Position numbers and translations under genes: made by a program. Positions 23,753 to 36,679 of a DNA stretch of 64,000 nucleotides are shown here, in pieces. This stretch comes from Ceriagrion tenellum (Eukaryota > Arthropoda > Insecta > Odonata > Coenagrionidae), in NCBI GenBank assembly GCA_963169105.1, contig OY720639.1, positions 86,658,593 through 86,722,592 on the forward strand, read 5' to 3'. Each line of letters opens with the position of its first letter. Within the stretch, counting starts at the first letter, position 1. The notes below the pieces were generated by a model. It had not been told where the DNA came from and did no database searches. It was given only the letters and a program-made list of their open reading frames with translations.

Positions 23753-25164
23753 ATAAGGGTGCTCCCATAAATAAGACCTCAAAAGCGTTGAGGACAGAGA
23801 GAAACTGTTCGTGCGGCTTTTGGCCACACTGTTGTGATTTCTGCTTTCCCCTGTCACGTGCAGGCATATGCGCGCCTCGCTTGAACGCTTATGCCCTTAT
23901 TCGCAGTAGTATTTCTAGGGGTAACCTGGGTATTCCCTTGCTAGGAAACACCTACGGGTCCCCTACGCTGAGCGATTCATAAACCTTACCTGGGTGTTCC
24001 ACAGCCAGGAGACGCTTGCGTAAGAGATTTGGCGACAATCCCGCTGAAAAATACATATGAACGGTTCTCGATGTTTTCGATACTCGTTTTTCACCGTAGC
24101 TGAGCGTGCTACAAACAGCAATATACTATGTTGTTTCACAATGTTGATGAAAAATGATTGAAGGAATATGAGAGAATGTTTATGATATTACTTAAATATT
24201 TATGTAATTTGAATGTTGAGAAATATGAGGTTGGTTCAATAAGTACCCGTGTTTGTAAACATAAAACGTTTCTATGGAAAGTTGTTGATATTATTTTTTT
24301 CTACCTTTAGTACAGTAGTATCAATTCGACTCACCCGGGGGCAGCAGTCCTGCATTAGAGGAGCTTTGGGTAAGCTTCAGGCCTCACCCAGGAAATTGGC
24401 AGCCTGGGGGAGAGTTGGGAGACGGCAGTCGCATGGGTAATGACTGTGAATACCATTTCTGAGCCAAAGGGTTCCTCTGCACCTGAGGGATACTCAGGTA
24501 ATGACTGTGAATACGACTCTTAGTCGTGATTTGGCAGCCATTGAGAATGTAGCTCCCGTTGGAGGGCACCGCCCAGTGCGATGTTTGGTTTTTGAACGCA
24601 AAAGGCGTTGAACCGATTGAAATTCGTCACCAATTAAAAAAAGAGGATGGAGAGTCCTGCATGGATGTCAAAAAATGTTTGCAAGTGGTCTATGGAGTTT
24701 ACATCTGGTCGTACTGAAATTCACGACGAACAAAGTGCGCAAGGAGCAAGGACTCTCCATGACAACGCTCGCCCACACACGTCGCCCGTCAAACCGTCGC
24801 TCCCCTGCGTTTAGAGTTTAAATGGAGCATCATCATCCACCCACCCTATAGTCCGGACTTGGCACCCAGTGACTACCGCCTGTACCCTAAGTTGATAGAA
24901 TATTTGGCCGGAAGGCGATTCAGCTCCAACGTCGAGGTGAAACATGAGTTTCAACGCATTCTCAAGTACATGGCGGCGAGCTGGGATACCATGGGCATAA
25001 AAAAACTGTCACAGCGTCTACAAAAAATGCGTCAATCGAAATGGCTATTATGTTGAAAAGAGATAAATTTTTAACCTTTAAAATAATGTAAATATCCTAG
25101 GAAGTATACGGATTTTTAAATTTCTAAATAAATAGGAGACCCTATTTATGGGATCACCCTTGTA
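23753..25164 (+). mobile_element. Mariner element with internal deletion
   Basis: Ends carry matching inverted repeats: AAGGGTGCTCCCATAAATA at ~23756 and its inverted partner at 25135-25161, each next to TA. Inside is a transposase relic (24570-25056). The 5' leader is too long for mariner. It contains a second mariner-type end, GGTTGGTTCAATAAGTACC (~24230), and a GTAATGACTGTGAATAC direct repeat (24437, 24498), so a nested insertion is likely. Confidence 0.65.
24570..25056 (+). pseudogene. Mariner transposase relic
   Basis: The N-terminal part reads VEPIEIRHQLKKEDGESCMD, then after a frameshift NVCKWSMEFTSGRTEIHDEQ, typical of the mariner helix-turn-helix. The frame jumps straight to TLHDNARPH and, after another shift, HVARQT ... 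HPPYSPDLAPSDYRLYPKL, ending at 25056. The central catalytic region is deleted and frames are broken. Confidence 0.8.
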
Positions 25165-25379
25165 TATTGATACGCGCTTGAAAAACGCCTCTAAGGCCTT
25201 AAAAAATTACATTTCAGTTTCAAAACGCTTTTTATTCTGCTCTACCTTTGCTTTAGGTTACAAAAATGTCCCAATGTGCGAGGTTGCTCAAAGAAGTGGG
25301 TCACGGTTGCTGCTATGTACGGGTAACGCGCTGCCGCGGTGACTTTTCAGCACTTTTTCACCGTTACCTGTAAACTATG

Positions 25380-25740
25380 CTTTTGTAGTCGAAAAAAGTA
25401 ATGGTATGTAATATGGACACACAGGTACCGACTATGAATACGACCCTAAGAGACGCCATTTATTCAGCCATCCGATAACAAAAAATTCAGCCCTCTATCT
25501 TGAGTGAAAGTACTTTTAAAAAGTAAAAAATGAAACCACCGCACCGAACCCAATGCTTAGCATGAACCACCAGATTGGGCGTTCAGGGGCTCTGAGGGCT
25601 TTATATTATAGCTTATTTTACAACAAAATGTATTTTCTATCTGCATACCAAGTTTCATCTCAATCGGTCCCATTGTTTTGGCGTGATGGAAAAACAGGCA
25701 GACAGACACCATGACATTTTTACATATTAGTAGGGATAAG
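25380..25740 (-). mobile_element. Helitron-associated repeat, copy 2
   Basis: On the minus strand it contains TGTCTGTCTGCCTGTTTTTC, a GATTGAGATGAAACTTGG block and CTCAAGATAGAGGGCTG, matching 56340-56560 on the plus strand. Confidence 0.5.
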
Positions 25741-26283
25741 GATAGTTTTATATCGATTAGAGTCTTAAGATTGGAAGAGAAAGGTTTAAATGTAAACAGA
25801 AGCAAAAGAATTATGCTGAAATATGGAATTATATAGGATTTTATGATAGCCAGTATTATAGGAATAAAAGCTATAAATAAGTTCTTGGGCTTCGTTTGCT
25901 CCAAAAAGAAATCTGTGATGGAAATTAATGAACATAGTAGTAGTTTTCACACTCTTTTTAATAAAAACCGACCATGGTTTTGACACTTCCGAGTCATTAT
26001 CAAGCTCTTGAAAACGAAACATAATGTCGAAGAACTCAGTGACCCTTGTGTGAAATTTACATTGGAAAAATCATTCGCCCGGGGGGTTGTTTTTGAACCG
26101 CTCAAGATAATCCCTAGGACGTTGCTAAGTAGTCACGAGGTACAATCACGAAAGATCCGAGATTTATGTGTGTTCGAACCATTCGCTAAAATCTCACATA
26201 GCCTATCCAACGGAGTTTATCTCGCATCTATGTAGTCCATAGGTTTTTATATTCCAATTGTAGACTCAATAAATAAAATTTTA

Positions 26284-26656
26284 GGGTTTTCCCACAATCC
26301 ACGTAGACAAAAAAGGGCACTTTTTGACCCCCCCCCCCACACATCCCATCGTGGAAACTCGTGGAATTCATCCGCATCCCCCTCCCGTCCCCCCCCTGTT
26401 GTCCACGTAGGCTTTCCTATTTTTGCAGAAATAGCTGTGTGACGGGTCATCAAATGGTTATCATGGACCATCGGTAACTTAACACTGATTTTAAGCAAAG
26501 GTAAATAAAAGAAAAACTACTCTTGTAGTTATGATAATCTCGACCATTGTCTACGCAGACATCCCTCCGACCCCCAAACCCCCGACGTGGACCTTCGTTG
26601 ACAACCTTCGGTCCCCCCCACCCCTATTTGGTGTCTGCGTGGATTATGGACAGCCC
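26284..26656. mobile_element. MITE-like element with imperfect terminal inverted repeats
   Basis: The left end reads GGGTTTTCCCACAATCCACG. The right end, inverted, reads GGGCTGTCCATAATCCACGC. Arms continue with AGACA and C-rich runs. No protein inside. Confidence 0.55.
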
Positions 26657-27329
26657 ATTGCAGGCTTATGGTAGTTTGAGCGAAATATAGTTCACCGAGA
26701 AATCGATGAATTTGTTCTCGTTTTAGAGAAAAATATCTTACTCTTTTGAACTTTCCTAAATGTCATCCCCTTAATAAACTACTTTCCTAGATTTTCGACG
26801 ACAAACATCTGCCTTTTTACATGGGTAACGGTACTTGTATGCACCACAGAGAGGACTCACCTAAAAAATAAGGAATTTCTCTTCCCTAGATTTCGTCAAA
26901 AAATTAACAGTGAATAGTTAACATGTTTTTTACGGTTTTTGATAAAAAATCATATTGTCACTGCTGCTGTTTCTTCCATAATCGCAGAAAAGCTGTTGTT
27001 GTAAAGGCATTTTAAGCGTATTGCATAAAAAAATGAGTCAAATGAAAGACTAGTACAAAATTTGATTTAATAGCTTAGAAGTTTAGTCATAAAAGTGTAT
27101 TATAGCACCAACAGTAATGCAATATGTAACTCATACTTCTTAAGGCGGCTAAAATTAAAATGCAAAATTCGAATATGGTCTCCACTATGACGAGGAAGTT
27201 ATTTCACTCAAAATACCTTAAGATATCTCTCTGAGTAGGTAAAACCCACCAATATCCCGAACCGTTTGTTGTTGAACCACGTGACTTCTTTGTTACGAGA
27301 TCTCGGTTATTTCAAGCGGTTCAAACGCA

Positions 27330-27412
27330 ACCCCCCTTTGGACTGAGAATCAAACCCAGATCCCTCGATCGGCGCCGAGTAATCTGACCAATTAAGCCAC
27401 CCAGTCGTCCTC
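27330..27412 (-). mobile_element. tRNA-derived SINE fragment
   Basis: On the minus strand an A box TGGCTTAATTGGT (27387-27399) and a B box GGTTTGATTCT (27346-27356) are ~33 nt apart, as in tRNA-derived SINE heads. Confidence 0.5.
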
Positions 27413-27689
27413 TTTTACTGTGAGTCTTCCGCTGTGAATTCCACTATGATTCTCAGTAGCAGTTTCCACACGCATTGTAATGAAAATCCAATTATGATTT
27501 CGATACTCTGTATTATTATCAAGATCTATGCACGATTTAATTGAAGCTAAATAATTGGGCTTATCAGTGATGCCCAAGAAGAAATTCTGCGGTTACATGC
27601 CAAAGCCTAGGAGATTTAATACCATTGGTGATTAAGAGATAAGATATCGAAAAAAGTAAGGATGAAAAAACTCCTATTCAACAATTTAA

Positions 27690-27990
27690 AGATGAAGAGT
27701 ACAGAAGAGCAGAAGAGGATGGGACCACATGGAACACCATACAGAAAAGAAGAACCAGAAGGATTGGACACACCCTAGGACACAATGAGTTTTTGAGAAA
27801 CATAATTGAAGATAAAATAGAGGGAAAAGTACCCAAAGTAGGATCCAGGAATAAATTCATAGACCAAATAAAGAGAAAAGTACACACAAAGAGATACCAG
27901 GAAGTAAGGGAACTAACATTTGATAGGGAAGGGCGGAGGACTGCAGTCAACCGATCATAGGATTGAACGACCAATGATGATGATATTAGA
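27690..27990 (+). mobile_element. Non-LTR retrotransposon 3' fragment
   Basis: The plus-strand frame RRTRRIGHTLGHNEF, KIEGKVPKVGSRN and IDQIKRKVHTKRY is the familiar C-terminal tail of non-LTR ORF2 proteins. It is followed by a stop and an ATGATGATGAT simple repeat that may be its 3' end. Confidence 0.65.
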
Positions 27991-29340
27991 TACTTCTGTA
28001 GTATGGATTTTCATTCACTGAATATGACGGCAAGGTGACATATACGAGAAATAGTATACTAAAAAATCGATACCAATATGGAAGATGGTTGAAGTTACTT
28101 ACGTTGCTTCAGTTTTTTAAATTTAACCGTATGAGAAGTAATTTTTTCGGGGTGGAGTTGCCGTGAGAGCTAAGGAATAACAGATGGTGGGAAAAAATTT
28201 TCTATATTTTGATTAAATAATTGTTGCCGATATGCAATTAGAACTTACGTGGTAAAATCAATAATGGCTCAATGTTACACATTTTGCGATGTAAACAAAT
28301 CTTCATGGAATGGGAATGCAATATGTATCGTGGATTTTAGTGAACTGGAGTAATAAATATATTAATAATAAAATTCAGTAATGTTATGTGGTATGCCACC
28401 TAAGAACAGTACATAAGTTACAATGTAAGAAAAGAACAAAACACAGTCGACACACAAACAATAAAATAAGACACCAAACTAATGTTTAAATTCCATAAAT
28501 GATAGATTTACATAATTTCACTGTAATCATTAAGATCATGACAATTTAAAATGTTTTGCAATGGTGTTTGTTATATAAATAATTTACATTAGGTATCCTT
28601 AAATAATTAGTTATAATAGCTCGTGGAACAGGATCAGATAACAGTATATTTATGGTTCACTGTACAAATATAAATTGTGAAAAGGTCAGTGAATTAAATT
28701 CGTGAAGAACTTAAGAAATGCTACATCTTTATTATTGAATTTTTTATCCAACCAAAGTCATCGTACTGAGTCGTTGTAGCTGTTTGTTATCAGCTCGCAG
28801 GCTTTGACCAAGAATTTGAAAGGATTTTTTAAACATGCAGATTAAAATCAACGTTTCCTTCTTCCCCTTTGAATTTTACTAGAGGATTCGTCCACTAAGT
28901 CGAAAATGCAATCAAATGAGTGCATAAAATGTACTCTTTGTAACGTACGAAAATCCCTCTAGAAACAGAACAAACATCTGCGTAATCCGTTTGAAATAAA
29001 AAAAAAGAAATCTCTCCAAAAACCGAAGTGATTCTCGAGATTGATTGGTGCGGATGAGGATGTCACGTTTATAGCCCAGAGGTTCTTCCTTTCCGTTCAA
29101 AAAGGAAGGAATTCTGAGCGCAAAAGCGTGACGACACTGAAAGGAAGCGATAATTTGATTGGAGGAAGAAGTGACAAGGAGAAAAGATCGAGGAAATTCT
29201 GATGTCACGACATATGTGGAAGATATTTTTTTGAGAGAGGTCAACGAAAATGGGTCGCGAAAACAGTCACCATGACGAAATAAAGTTTTTGTTTGAAGGG
29301 AAGGGAAGAAGAAGAAATGAGGAAAACGGCAGTTTTTTTG
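27991..29340. other. Intergenic sequence upstream of copy C, nothing recognised
   Basis: AT-rich. A minus-strand open frame at 28912-29244 has no recognised motif and may be chance. Confidence 0.3.
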
Positions 29341-29366
29341 CTGTTGGAAAATGCCGTATCAACGAG

Positions 29367-29405
29367 TATATATATTTGCATGAAATGCATCATGAGCGTT
29401 CATTA
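29367..29405 (+). promoter_or_regulatory. TATA/initiator of copy C
   Basis: TATATATAT at 29367-29375 is followed ~30 nt later by an initiator-like TTCATT (29399-29404), about 95 nt before the start codon. The geometry resembles copies A and B. Confidence 0.45.
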
Positions 29406-29495
29406 TTCATCGCCTCCACAGAGAAAGACCATTCTATTCTCCGAGCGCCGATTGAAATTTGACGGTCAACGAAGCACTTTCGTAGTCCGTTAACA

Positions 29496-32400
29496 ATGAC
29501 ACGATATCCCATGTTCGTCGTGTTTGTTTCGGCGATGATTCTCGTTGTGTCCGCAGAGAAACTCTCCTGCGCCAAGGAAGAGCAGGGGGCTCGTTCGCTT
29601 AAGCTCTCGTTGAAAGGAAAGAGGAATCACACGGGCGACTGGACAGCGGATCTCCGGGTCCGGTCGGAGATGAGCAACATTACCGGAGACTTGGACGTGG
29701 AAGTTGAGCACAGGATATTTGAATGCGATGGGAGAGCGGTGGTCGAAATCCAAGGATCCAGTCGAGGTACGCTTGTTAAAGGGATGAAACTGTTTTTTTC
29801 GCTCACCGTACATTATACCCAGATCATCAGGTGTCATTACATGCATGCGCCTGATGAGGAATCTCTTTTTCGTTTTCTGCTACCCACATTGGTTACGTAA
29901 TCTCGTCGGTCGGATTCAAAGACGTCTGATCGTTGTCTATGTTACATCCGCTGTTATTTGTGCTACCTTTTCAGTTTTACTTCTCGTGTTGTGATTCAGG
30001 CTTTCGCGTCGTTTGGATGAAGATTAATTCTGCCATTTTCCTGAGATTCCGCCGCGCTATTTCATCTTGAGGACGATATTTCGCCGGCTATCCTTCAGGC
30101 TTATCCAGTGACTTGGACCTGAAAAAGCCTGCAGGATAGCCGTAAAAATATCGTCCTCTAAGTGAAACAACGTGGCGGAAACCGAGAAAAACGGCAGAAT
30201 CTACTTTTCGTGTTGTTATTTTTCAAAATGCTTGAATATATTCTCGTGAAGTTCAAGTGATTTCTTTTTGCAATCTCAACAAAATGATAACGTTAAAAAA
30301 CTGCGATTCAATTCACATAAACTGCGCGTTCTCAAATTAGATGATTGACTCGACTTACGACAGTTTTGACTCCCAATACTGATTCACCTGCGTTCAACGT
30401 TTTTATTCCTTTAGATCAAAAATTGTTCTATCATTAAAGCATTTTAGCAGAGTTGGAAATGTATTTGGATATTTAAAATTACGTTGCTTTGAGGATTGTT
30501 TTAGCCCTCTCATCAGGACTTTGAAACTCACTTTTTCGATGACTTCTCGCCAAATTATCTAATAATTGGTAAATAATCTACTTTAAGTGCTAACTCCACG
30601 TCATTTCGTGAAAATTTGGTGCCGACATGTGGAGGAAAATGACCTGCATGAAGAGTTTCAACATAGCTTACGCTGCATTTGTCTCCTTCAAGCAGAGTGA
30701 TTTGTTAATTTGTGTTAATTTGATTAACTGTGGAATAGCACAGGGGACCCTGAGTTTGGATTGGTGCAATAAATGTACTGTTAACTTTAAGATTAAATGG
30801 AAATTAAATTATAAATTGAAATCTTTTTTTAATTTCTGAAAATCTTATAAATAATGCCTTAAAAAGCTCTTTCATATACAAGATAAAATTACCATTAGAA
30901 ATACCTGAGTTAGCGGATTACCTAAGTGTACCAACAGGGCTCAATTTGATCCCTTTGTACTTATTTGTTTTCTAAATAAAATTTGTCGTTTGTAATTGAA
31001 ATAATATGAAAATTAATTCAAAACAATCTTTTCCTTTTAATGGTACCTGATTTCTCAAGAATAAAGGTTCACATCAACGTACTCTAATTTTCCATTCCAC
31101 AAAACAGAATGTGGTGCACAAGGTTTTGGACCTTGGACTCCCATTCCTGGTCCCAGTCCTTACGCGAATTCTAAGTCTTTCGGGTCATCGTGCGACGATT
31201 CACCCTTGGGTATTAACGTCCGGCTGCCGAACTGTAGAAGATATTTCAATGATTGACTGTAAAACCCCGTTCTATAATGATAAAACTCGACTAAAACAGG
31301 AAAAAGATCAGTACCAGGGAGGTCAAAATGACCCCCTCTTGTACTAATAGGCCCCAAAGCAAAATGTGTTTTCTTTATTCATTTCTGTGTTTTTATTCAT
31401 TTCTGTATCGTCTTCTACAGGTTCCATTCCTTTTTTACTTTTTACATTCTTTTACTCTTTTCTACACTTCATCATTTAACATTTTATTTGTCCAGTTTAT
31501 ATTCAGCATCCTCCTTCAGCACCAGATTTGGAAGGCTTCTAGTCTTTTCTGGTCAGCTTTTCCAATGGTCCATGCTTCCGGTCCATGAAGTGCTATCCTC
31601 CACAGGAATGTTCTCACACAGTATCCAGTTTTGTATTCCTATCTTCTTTGAGCGCAGCAGTTGTCTTTTCCCTATGAACGCCTTCTTAGCTTGGGATATT
31701 CTCCGCTTGTTGTTTGTTGCACTTTTTCCATCCCTAGTGAAGTTATTTCCGAGAAAGGTAAAGGAACATACTTGATTTCTCTCCTCTCAGGGTGACTTGT
31801 GCATTCAGTTTTTCCAAATCGCATACTAGAATTTTAGTCTTTGTCTTATTTATGAGATTTTTTCGTGCAAAAATTGGTGTGCGTATTTTGTTCCATAGAA
31901 ATTACATACTTTTTATGGACTTATTTATTTTATAGAAGTAGACGTATCTTTTTTAAATTCGGATTTAATCACAGCATTGTTTCAAATTTAAGTCTGAGCC
32001 TCAATTTTTTCTCCATTGCCCGATAGACCAAATTTCTATTGAACCTCTTTTTTATGCCGTAGCATTGCAAAATTTTTCCTTTTCATGCAGCGAATATGCT
32101 TCTCTCCAACAGGTCCGGAACATGGATGATGTACGATGATGATTTTTACGTTGATTCGAAGAAGAAGACAGAGGGGTATGGAAAGGATCTTGGCTCCCTT
32201 CAGGTTAGTTTAAACTATGTCACTTACTGTACGATGCAGTGTTGATTTTACATTTTTCAGAGTGTATAAATAAAGTGATATATCTGGAAGGGATTGCATC
32301 AATATATGTTTTTTGTAGGTGTTAGCAATGAAAGGGGTGTTGTATTACGTGGACGTTCATTTTTAATCATTGCACGAATTTCTATTACGGAAAATTGTGT

Positions 32401-35012
32401 CAGCCTATCACACCACAAAGCTTGGCTAACACACCTGACCAGCAATTGAGAGATCCGGGTTCAAATTCCGGCCAAGTTAAGTGACTCTTTTCATTGCAAA
32501 TTTTAAATCTGTCCTACTGTTGCTCTGGAGAAATACTGCCTAACATTCGTAAAAAAATCATAAATTGCAAAAACTTTCTAAATTTCTAAATGAATATTGA
32601 CGCTTCTCTGTATGAAAGATTTTCAGGCGTAACTTTTTGGAAATATTTTGTATCCATACTGGTAAAAATGAAATAACTCGATAGTAATTTCCACACTGTT
32701 TTAATGGAAACTGACCATGGTTCTACACTTCATGCCATTATCAAGATACAATTCATATTCAGAATCTATATACACCCCTTGGCAGAACAAATATAGATAG
32801 GTGTTAGCTTATGACGGTGGAGAGAGCAAGGGAGGTGACATACTGAGGTGAGGGGTTCAAAGTGACGTAATTACACGTGAAAAATAGTGGAGGGAACGAG
32901 AAAAAAAGGAGAAAAGAAAAGGTGGAGTGAAAGATCAAAAAACAACAACCAAATTAGAGGATCACAAGACGTGTAGGGAGACTTAAATTGAAAAAGAGGT
33001 GATTGAGTCATAAAAACTACGTCATTGCAAATGTTATCCGGGCTATTCATAATTTTATATTTCTCGCAGAAATCCAGTTTTGACCCTTTGTGTTTAAAAT
33101 GTAAAGAATCCAGGTCAAAATTGTTAAATTTATCAAAACTATTTTAGTGTTTGGCAAAACAAGATTTGTCGTAATTATTGGCTGCTCTGGTTTTTTTTCT
33201 TAGCAATATAGTTTAGTAGCATTAGACGTAAGAATTTATTGCTTTTCATTCATAGTTTAAATAAAGTCACCGGTCGATTTAGTAATACTATGTGAGAGAG
33301 CAACAAGGGATCTAGGCCACTGGCAAAACGTACATAAAGTTTTCAAAACGTGTTCTAAGTATTCCGTGACGGGCTATGTTTACTCACTCCAAAAGATTTT
33401 CTTCCATCAGACGACAGATCTTACATCAACCTGTATTAATCAGTAGAAAAACCGTTTAGTGGTATTATTTTTAGCGTTTTGAAATTACTTGACATCGAGC
33501 AGTTTCAAGCTCATGACGATACGTCTTTAGTAATGAAGTAGAGAAAACCGATTAATGACTTCTGATGTTGGTGAGTGATGACCGGTCCTCGACTTGAAGT
33601 CAAATTAATTCCCTACATAAAAGGAGAAACGCTTTGATACGAAAGGCTATTAGTCATGACGTTTAATAGAATTATCGACTTTTTGATATCACCAGCATCC
33701 TTAGAAGTAGTCGTTCGTAATCATACAACGTGCTCAAACCTGTGAAAATAGGGAGAGGATGAAGCATTAAAAAATGGTTTTCATGCATTGCGTTGAATAA
33801 TTTTCACTTGTTTGAAATATTTGTATACAATTACAGAAATCTCTATCTCTTCCAATGGAACCGTATTGATTAATGTCGAATACTTAACACTGGAAGTACC
33901 AAAGGGTTCATTTTGACCCCTTTTCAACTTTGACAATCCTTTACTCGTGATTTTAAGAGAAACAATTGCACTTTTCAACAAAATTGTTTTAATGCGTACA
34001 GCGCGTTTCGGCTCACAGAGCCATCATCAGGTACAAGATTAGATGATGGCTCTCACATCAGATGATGGCTCTGTGAGCCGAAACGCGTTGTACGCATTAA
34101 AACAATTTTGTGGAAAAGTGCAATTGTTTCTCTTAAAATTATGAATAACTTCCACGATAACTCGCCTGAATCTGTTGAATTCATTACTCCTGACTGAATC
34201 TTCACAACTCTTTCATATTCCCTCTTTTTTTAATTTGTCAAGCAGGAAAATATCATGTAAAAATAAGAATCTCAAAGCGCCAATAGTTTTTATGTACTTT
34301 ACCATCTACATATCAGTACCAGTGAGTTAGTTTTGATCCAGGCTATTTCTCTCCAGTTTTAGTCAAGTATTGTTATAATGACATTTAAATTTTTGGTCTT
34401 TCCTTGAAATGTTATACACAGTTCAGCAGTCGAATTTGAATATTTAAGAGTGAATATTCAAATTCGACGCATGAAGACCCGACAGACCTAGAATTTTCAT
34501 GAGTACATCCGTCCCTTTCCAAATCGACATTCACAATATTCTATATGTTGAAACGACGCATTATAGTACTTTGATATAAACCCATATTTTTGTTAAATGA
34601 TGTACCATAATGAATGACAGACATTTTCGTAAAAAATTGCCCATAATTACCATTAAAAGGGGTTAAATTCCCCTTTGTAAACTTAATATTTCAAATGAGT
34701 CAAATTGACCCCTGTAGATACTAATAGGTATGCCACAAAGTGCGGTACTTTTAATGTTGAACAATGCATAAAAGTTCACGTGGTTCCATGACGACATGAA
34801 GCGAGTTGATTCTGCTTTCCTTGTACTCAGTTTGACTTTGGTCAATTTCTTTTCAGGTCGGTGACAGGATGGGAGTGATGCGTACCACTAACGGAGATCT
34901 GCACATTTACATCAATGGCGCGGATCAGGGTGTTGCTGCTACAGGTGTTCCTGAAAACATCTACGGAGTTGTGGATTTAATGAGGGATGCTGTTAGAGTC
35001 AGCATAGTTTGA
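29496..35012 (+). CDS. Copy C: secreted NHR-family gene with exons 1, 4 and 5 only
   Basis: Exon 1 (29496-29766) encodes a signal peptide and the N-terminal domain with Cys25 and Cys77 (same 52-residue spacing as A/B) and sequons NHT and NIT. Exon 4 (32113-32203) reads WMMYDDDFYVD ... YGKDLGSLQ. Exon 5 (34857-35012) reads GDRMGV, LHIYINGADQG, ATGVP, VVDLM and ends in a stop. Splice sites of these exons look good. I found nothing resembling exons 2 and 3 in 29767-32112. Joining exon 1 (phase 1) to exon 4 (phase 2) would break the frame. The copy is therefore either a broken gene that lost half its NHR domain, or has very diverged middle exons. A foldback element and a non-LTR fragment occupy the gap. 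Exons 1, 4 and 5 themselves show no stops. Confidence 0.6.
30021..30203. repeat. Foldback element in copy C
   Basis: AGATTAATTCTGCC ... GAGGACGATATTT-GC and GGCTATCCT recur inverted (ends GGCAGAATCTA). It lies where exons 2 and 3 of copy C would be expected. Confidence 0.6.
31370..31860 (-). mobile_element. Non-LTR retrotransposon fragment (RT C-terminal region)
   Basis: The minus strand shows FTFLGNNFTRDGK, ISQAKKAFIGKRQLL and, after a frame change, RTFLWRIALHGPEAWTIGKA, RLEAFQIWC-stop-RRMLNI. This is the region after the reverse-transcriptase palm and thumb. It has a stop and frameshifts, and lies between exons 1 and 4 of copy C. Confidence 0.75.
32405..32480 (+). mobile_element. tRNA-derived SINE fragment
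   Basis: TTGGCTAACACACCTGACC resembles an A box, and GGGTTCAAATTCCGG (32456-32470) is a clear B box. Confidence 0.4.
33951..34138. repeat. Foldback element in intron 4 of copy C
   Basis: Arms of ~78 bp: TTTTAAGAGAAACAATTGCA ... GGCTCACAGAGCCATCATC and its near-perfect inverted copy ending at 34138. Confidence 0.75.
34427..34468. repeat. Short perfect hairpin
   Basis: GTCGAATTTGAATATT and its reverse complement are separated by ~8 nt. It lies in intron 4 of copy C. Confidence 0.6.
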
Positions 35013-35312
35013 GGAGTCAAAAGGATTCACAAGTTGCGTTGGCTTCGTTTGATATTCAGCAGAGTCATCCATATCACATCACATAAGTTCCCACCTAACC
35101 GTACTGTTCGAGAAAGCCTCCAACCGGAACCGTTATTTTACTGGCATTTTTGTAAAAAAAATTCTTCGTCTCATCTCGTAGGACACAACAGGACTACTCG
35201 TCTTTTCAAATTCGAACAGTCATAATGACCGCTTGATTCCGACATAATTATTTTAATGCACGTTGATCTTGATCTTCCATACTTGATTGTTATGGAGCAA
35301 TTGTATTGATTG

Positions 35313-35318
35313 AATAAA
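35313..35318 (+). terminator. Poly(A) signal of copy C
   Basis: AATAAA about 300 nt after the stop codon, the same distance as in copies A and B. Confidence 0.5.
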
Positions 35319-35599
35319 AGTAAATTCAAGTAATTTTCAAGACAAACAGAAGGAAAATTACAAATTAGAACCTATAACGTACTAAATCAAGTTGGGGTAA
35401 GAGGAAACGTGGGAGAGGAGACGGTGAGAAATGGAAGTTTATTGGCTTAGAGAAGGACAAATAAGGGAAGCGGAAGGAATGTCAGATGATGATGATTACA
35501 TCAAGAGGGTGTGAGAGGGTTAGCGAGAAATAAGTCAGATTTTAAAACTTTTGTCAAAATTGGAGAATACATAGATTCCGTCATATCATTTTAAATAGT

Positions 35600-35880
35600 A
35601 AAACTCAGGCGATAGAGTGAATGCAGGTATTTCTAGGATTTAAAAACATCCAGTTTAAAATCTTTGTCAAATACATATAAAAATTGATGCTATTAAAATC
35701 ACCGGTGTGTACCGTTTCTATGTGATGATTGGCAACATGCGACCTGAAATCTATGAGTTTAGCCCTTCTTTTGTGATTTATAATTCCATTTCGGTCCGTT
35801 TGACTGATATACACACCGTCACATTTGTCAGACAACATATACCTTCCATGTTACACACTATACACAGACTCCCCTTCTTT
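35600..35880 (-). mobile_element. Possible Penelope-like GIY-YIG endonuclease fragment
   Basis: The minus frame CDGVYISQTDRNG, HKRRAKLIDFRSHVANHH and ETVHTGDF resembles the C-terminal GIY-YIG module of Penelope-like elements (pattern C-x-YIGQTGR ... H). The glycine of the second motif half is altered. Confidence 0.4.
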
Positions 35881-36099
35881 AGTTACTTGAGTAAGTATAA
35901 AAGGTTCGCATTTGTAATTTTCCTTCTATATGTTGCCATACAGTACACTACTCAGGATACAACTTCTGGTTAGTAATATTAATGCGACTGATAATTAGCA
36001 CTACAAGGTACTAAATAATGCAAGAGTATATAGTGCCAGAGATTACATGCGAGGTTAGTAGCTAATAATCATGTTAAGATATTTAGCACAAGTGCAAAA

Positions 36100-36660
36100 T
36101 CCTGTGTTACCTAGTCAAAGTATCCAATAACTGATCTATCGCAATTATTATGGTTCTTTAGTGTACGTGGAACAAAAGAAATTTTAAATCTATCGGTTCT
36201 GCTATTTCCTTCATCTTATATCTGTGAACGATTCTACCATAATAGTTTGGCTCTAGCAAAATATGTTAAACGAACGGCAAATAATAGTCTGCATCAAAGA
36301 CCGAACCTATATTTTTCCCTTCGATCGAATAGAGGTTCCCATTTCACTCAAGAATTTAGTAAAACTGCTCTGTTTATCGTTACAATTTTTAACAAACCTA
36401 GCTGCCCTCCGCTGCATTCGATCTATATCTGAAACTAGTCCTACTTCATAAGGGTCCCATTTACTAGCGGCGTACTCCAAGTGAGGTCTCATGAGAGAAA
36501 AATAACATCGCTCGTGTATTTTTTCATCACATTTTCCTCCTATTCTTTAAATAAATCCTAATTAGCAATTTTCCTTTCCGTAAATTTCACCTAAATGCCT
36601 ATCCCAGGATAAGTCCTGATTAAGGATCACACCTAAGTAACTAGCTGACTCTACATTTAT
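36100..36660 (-). mobile_element. Non-LTR retrotransposon fragment (CR1/Jockey-like RT end)
   Basis: The minus strand reads ASYLGVILNQDLSWDRHL, then MRPHLEYAASKWDPY, MQRRAARFVKN and FLSEMGTSIRS. Further, in another frame, it reads PNYYGRIVHRYKMKEIA. Stops and shifts interrupt it. Confidence 0.75.
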
Positions 36661-36679
36661 GATAAATAAAACCGTAGAA

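Noticed and set aside
27330..27412. A functional tRNA gene
   Set aside because: A and B boxes are present, but I see no foldable acceptor stem or anticodon arm; fits a SINE relic better.
31328..31775. Phe-rich plus-strand frames resembling membrane proteins
   Set aside because: They are the complement of a lysine-rich non-LTR ORF2 region on the minus strand.
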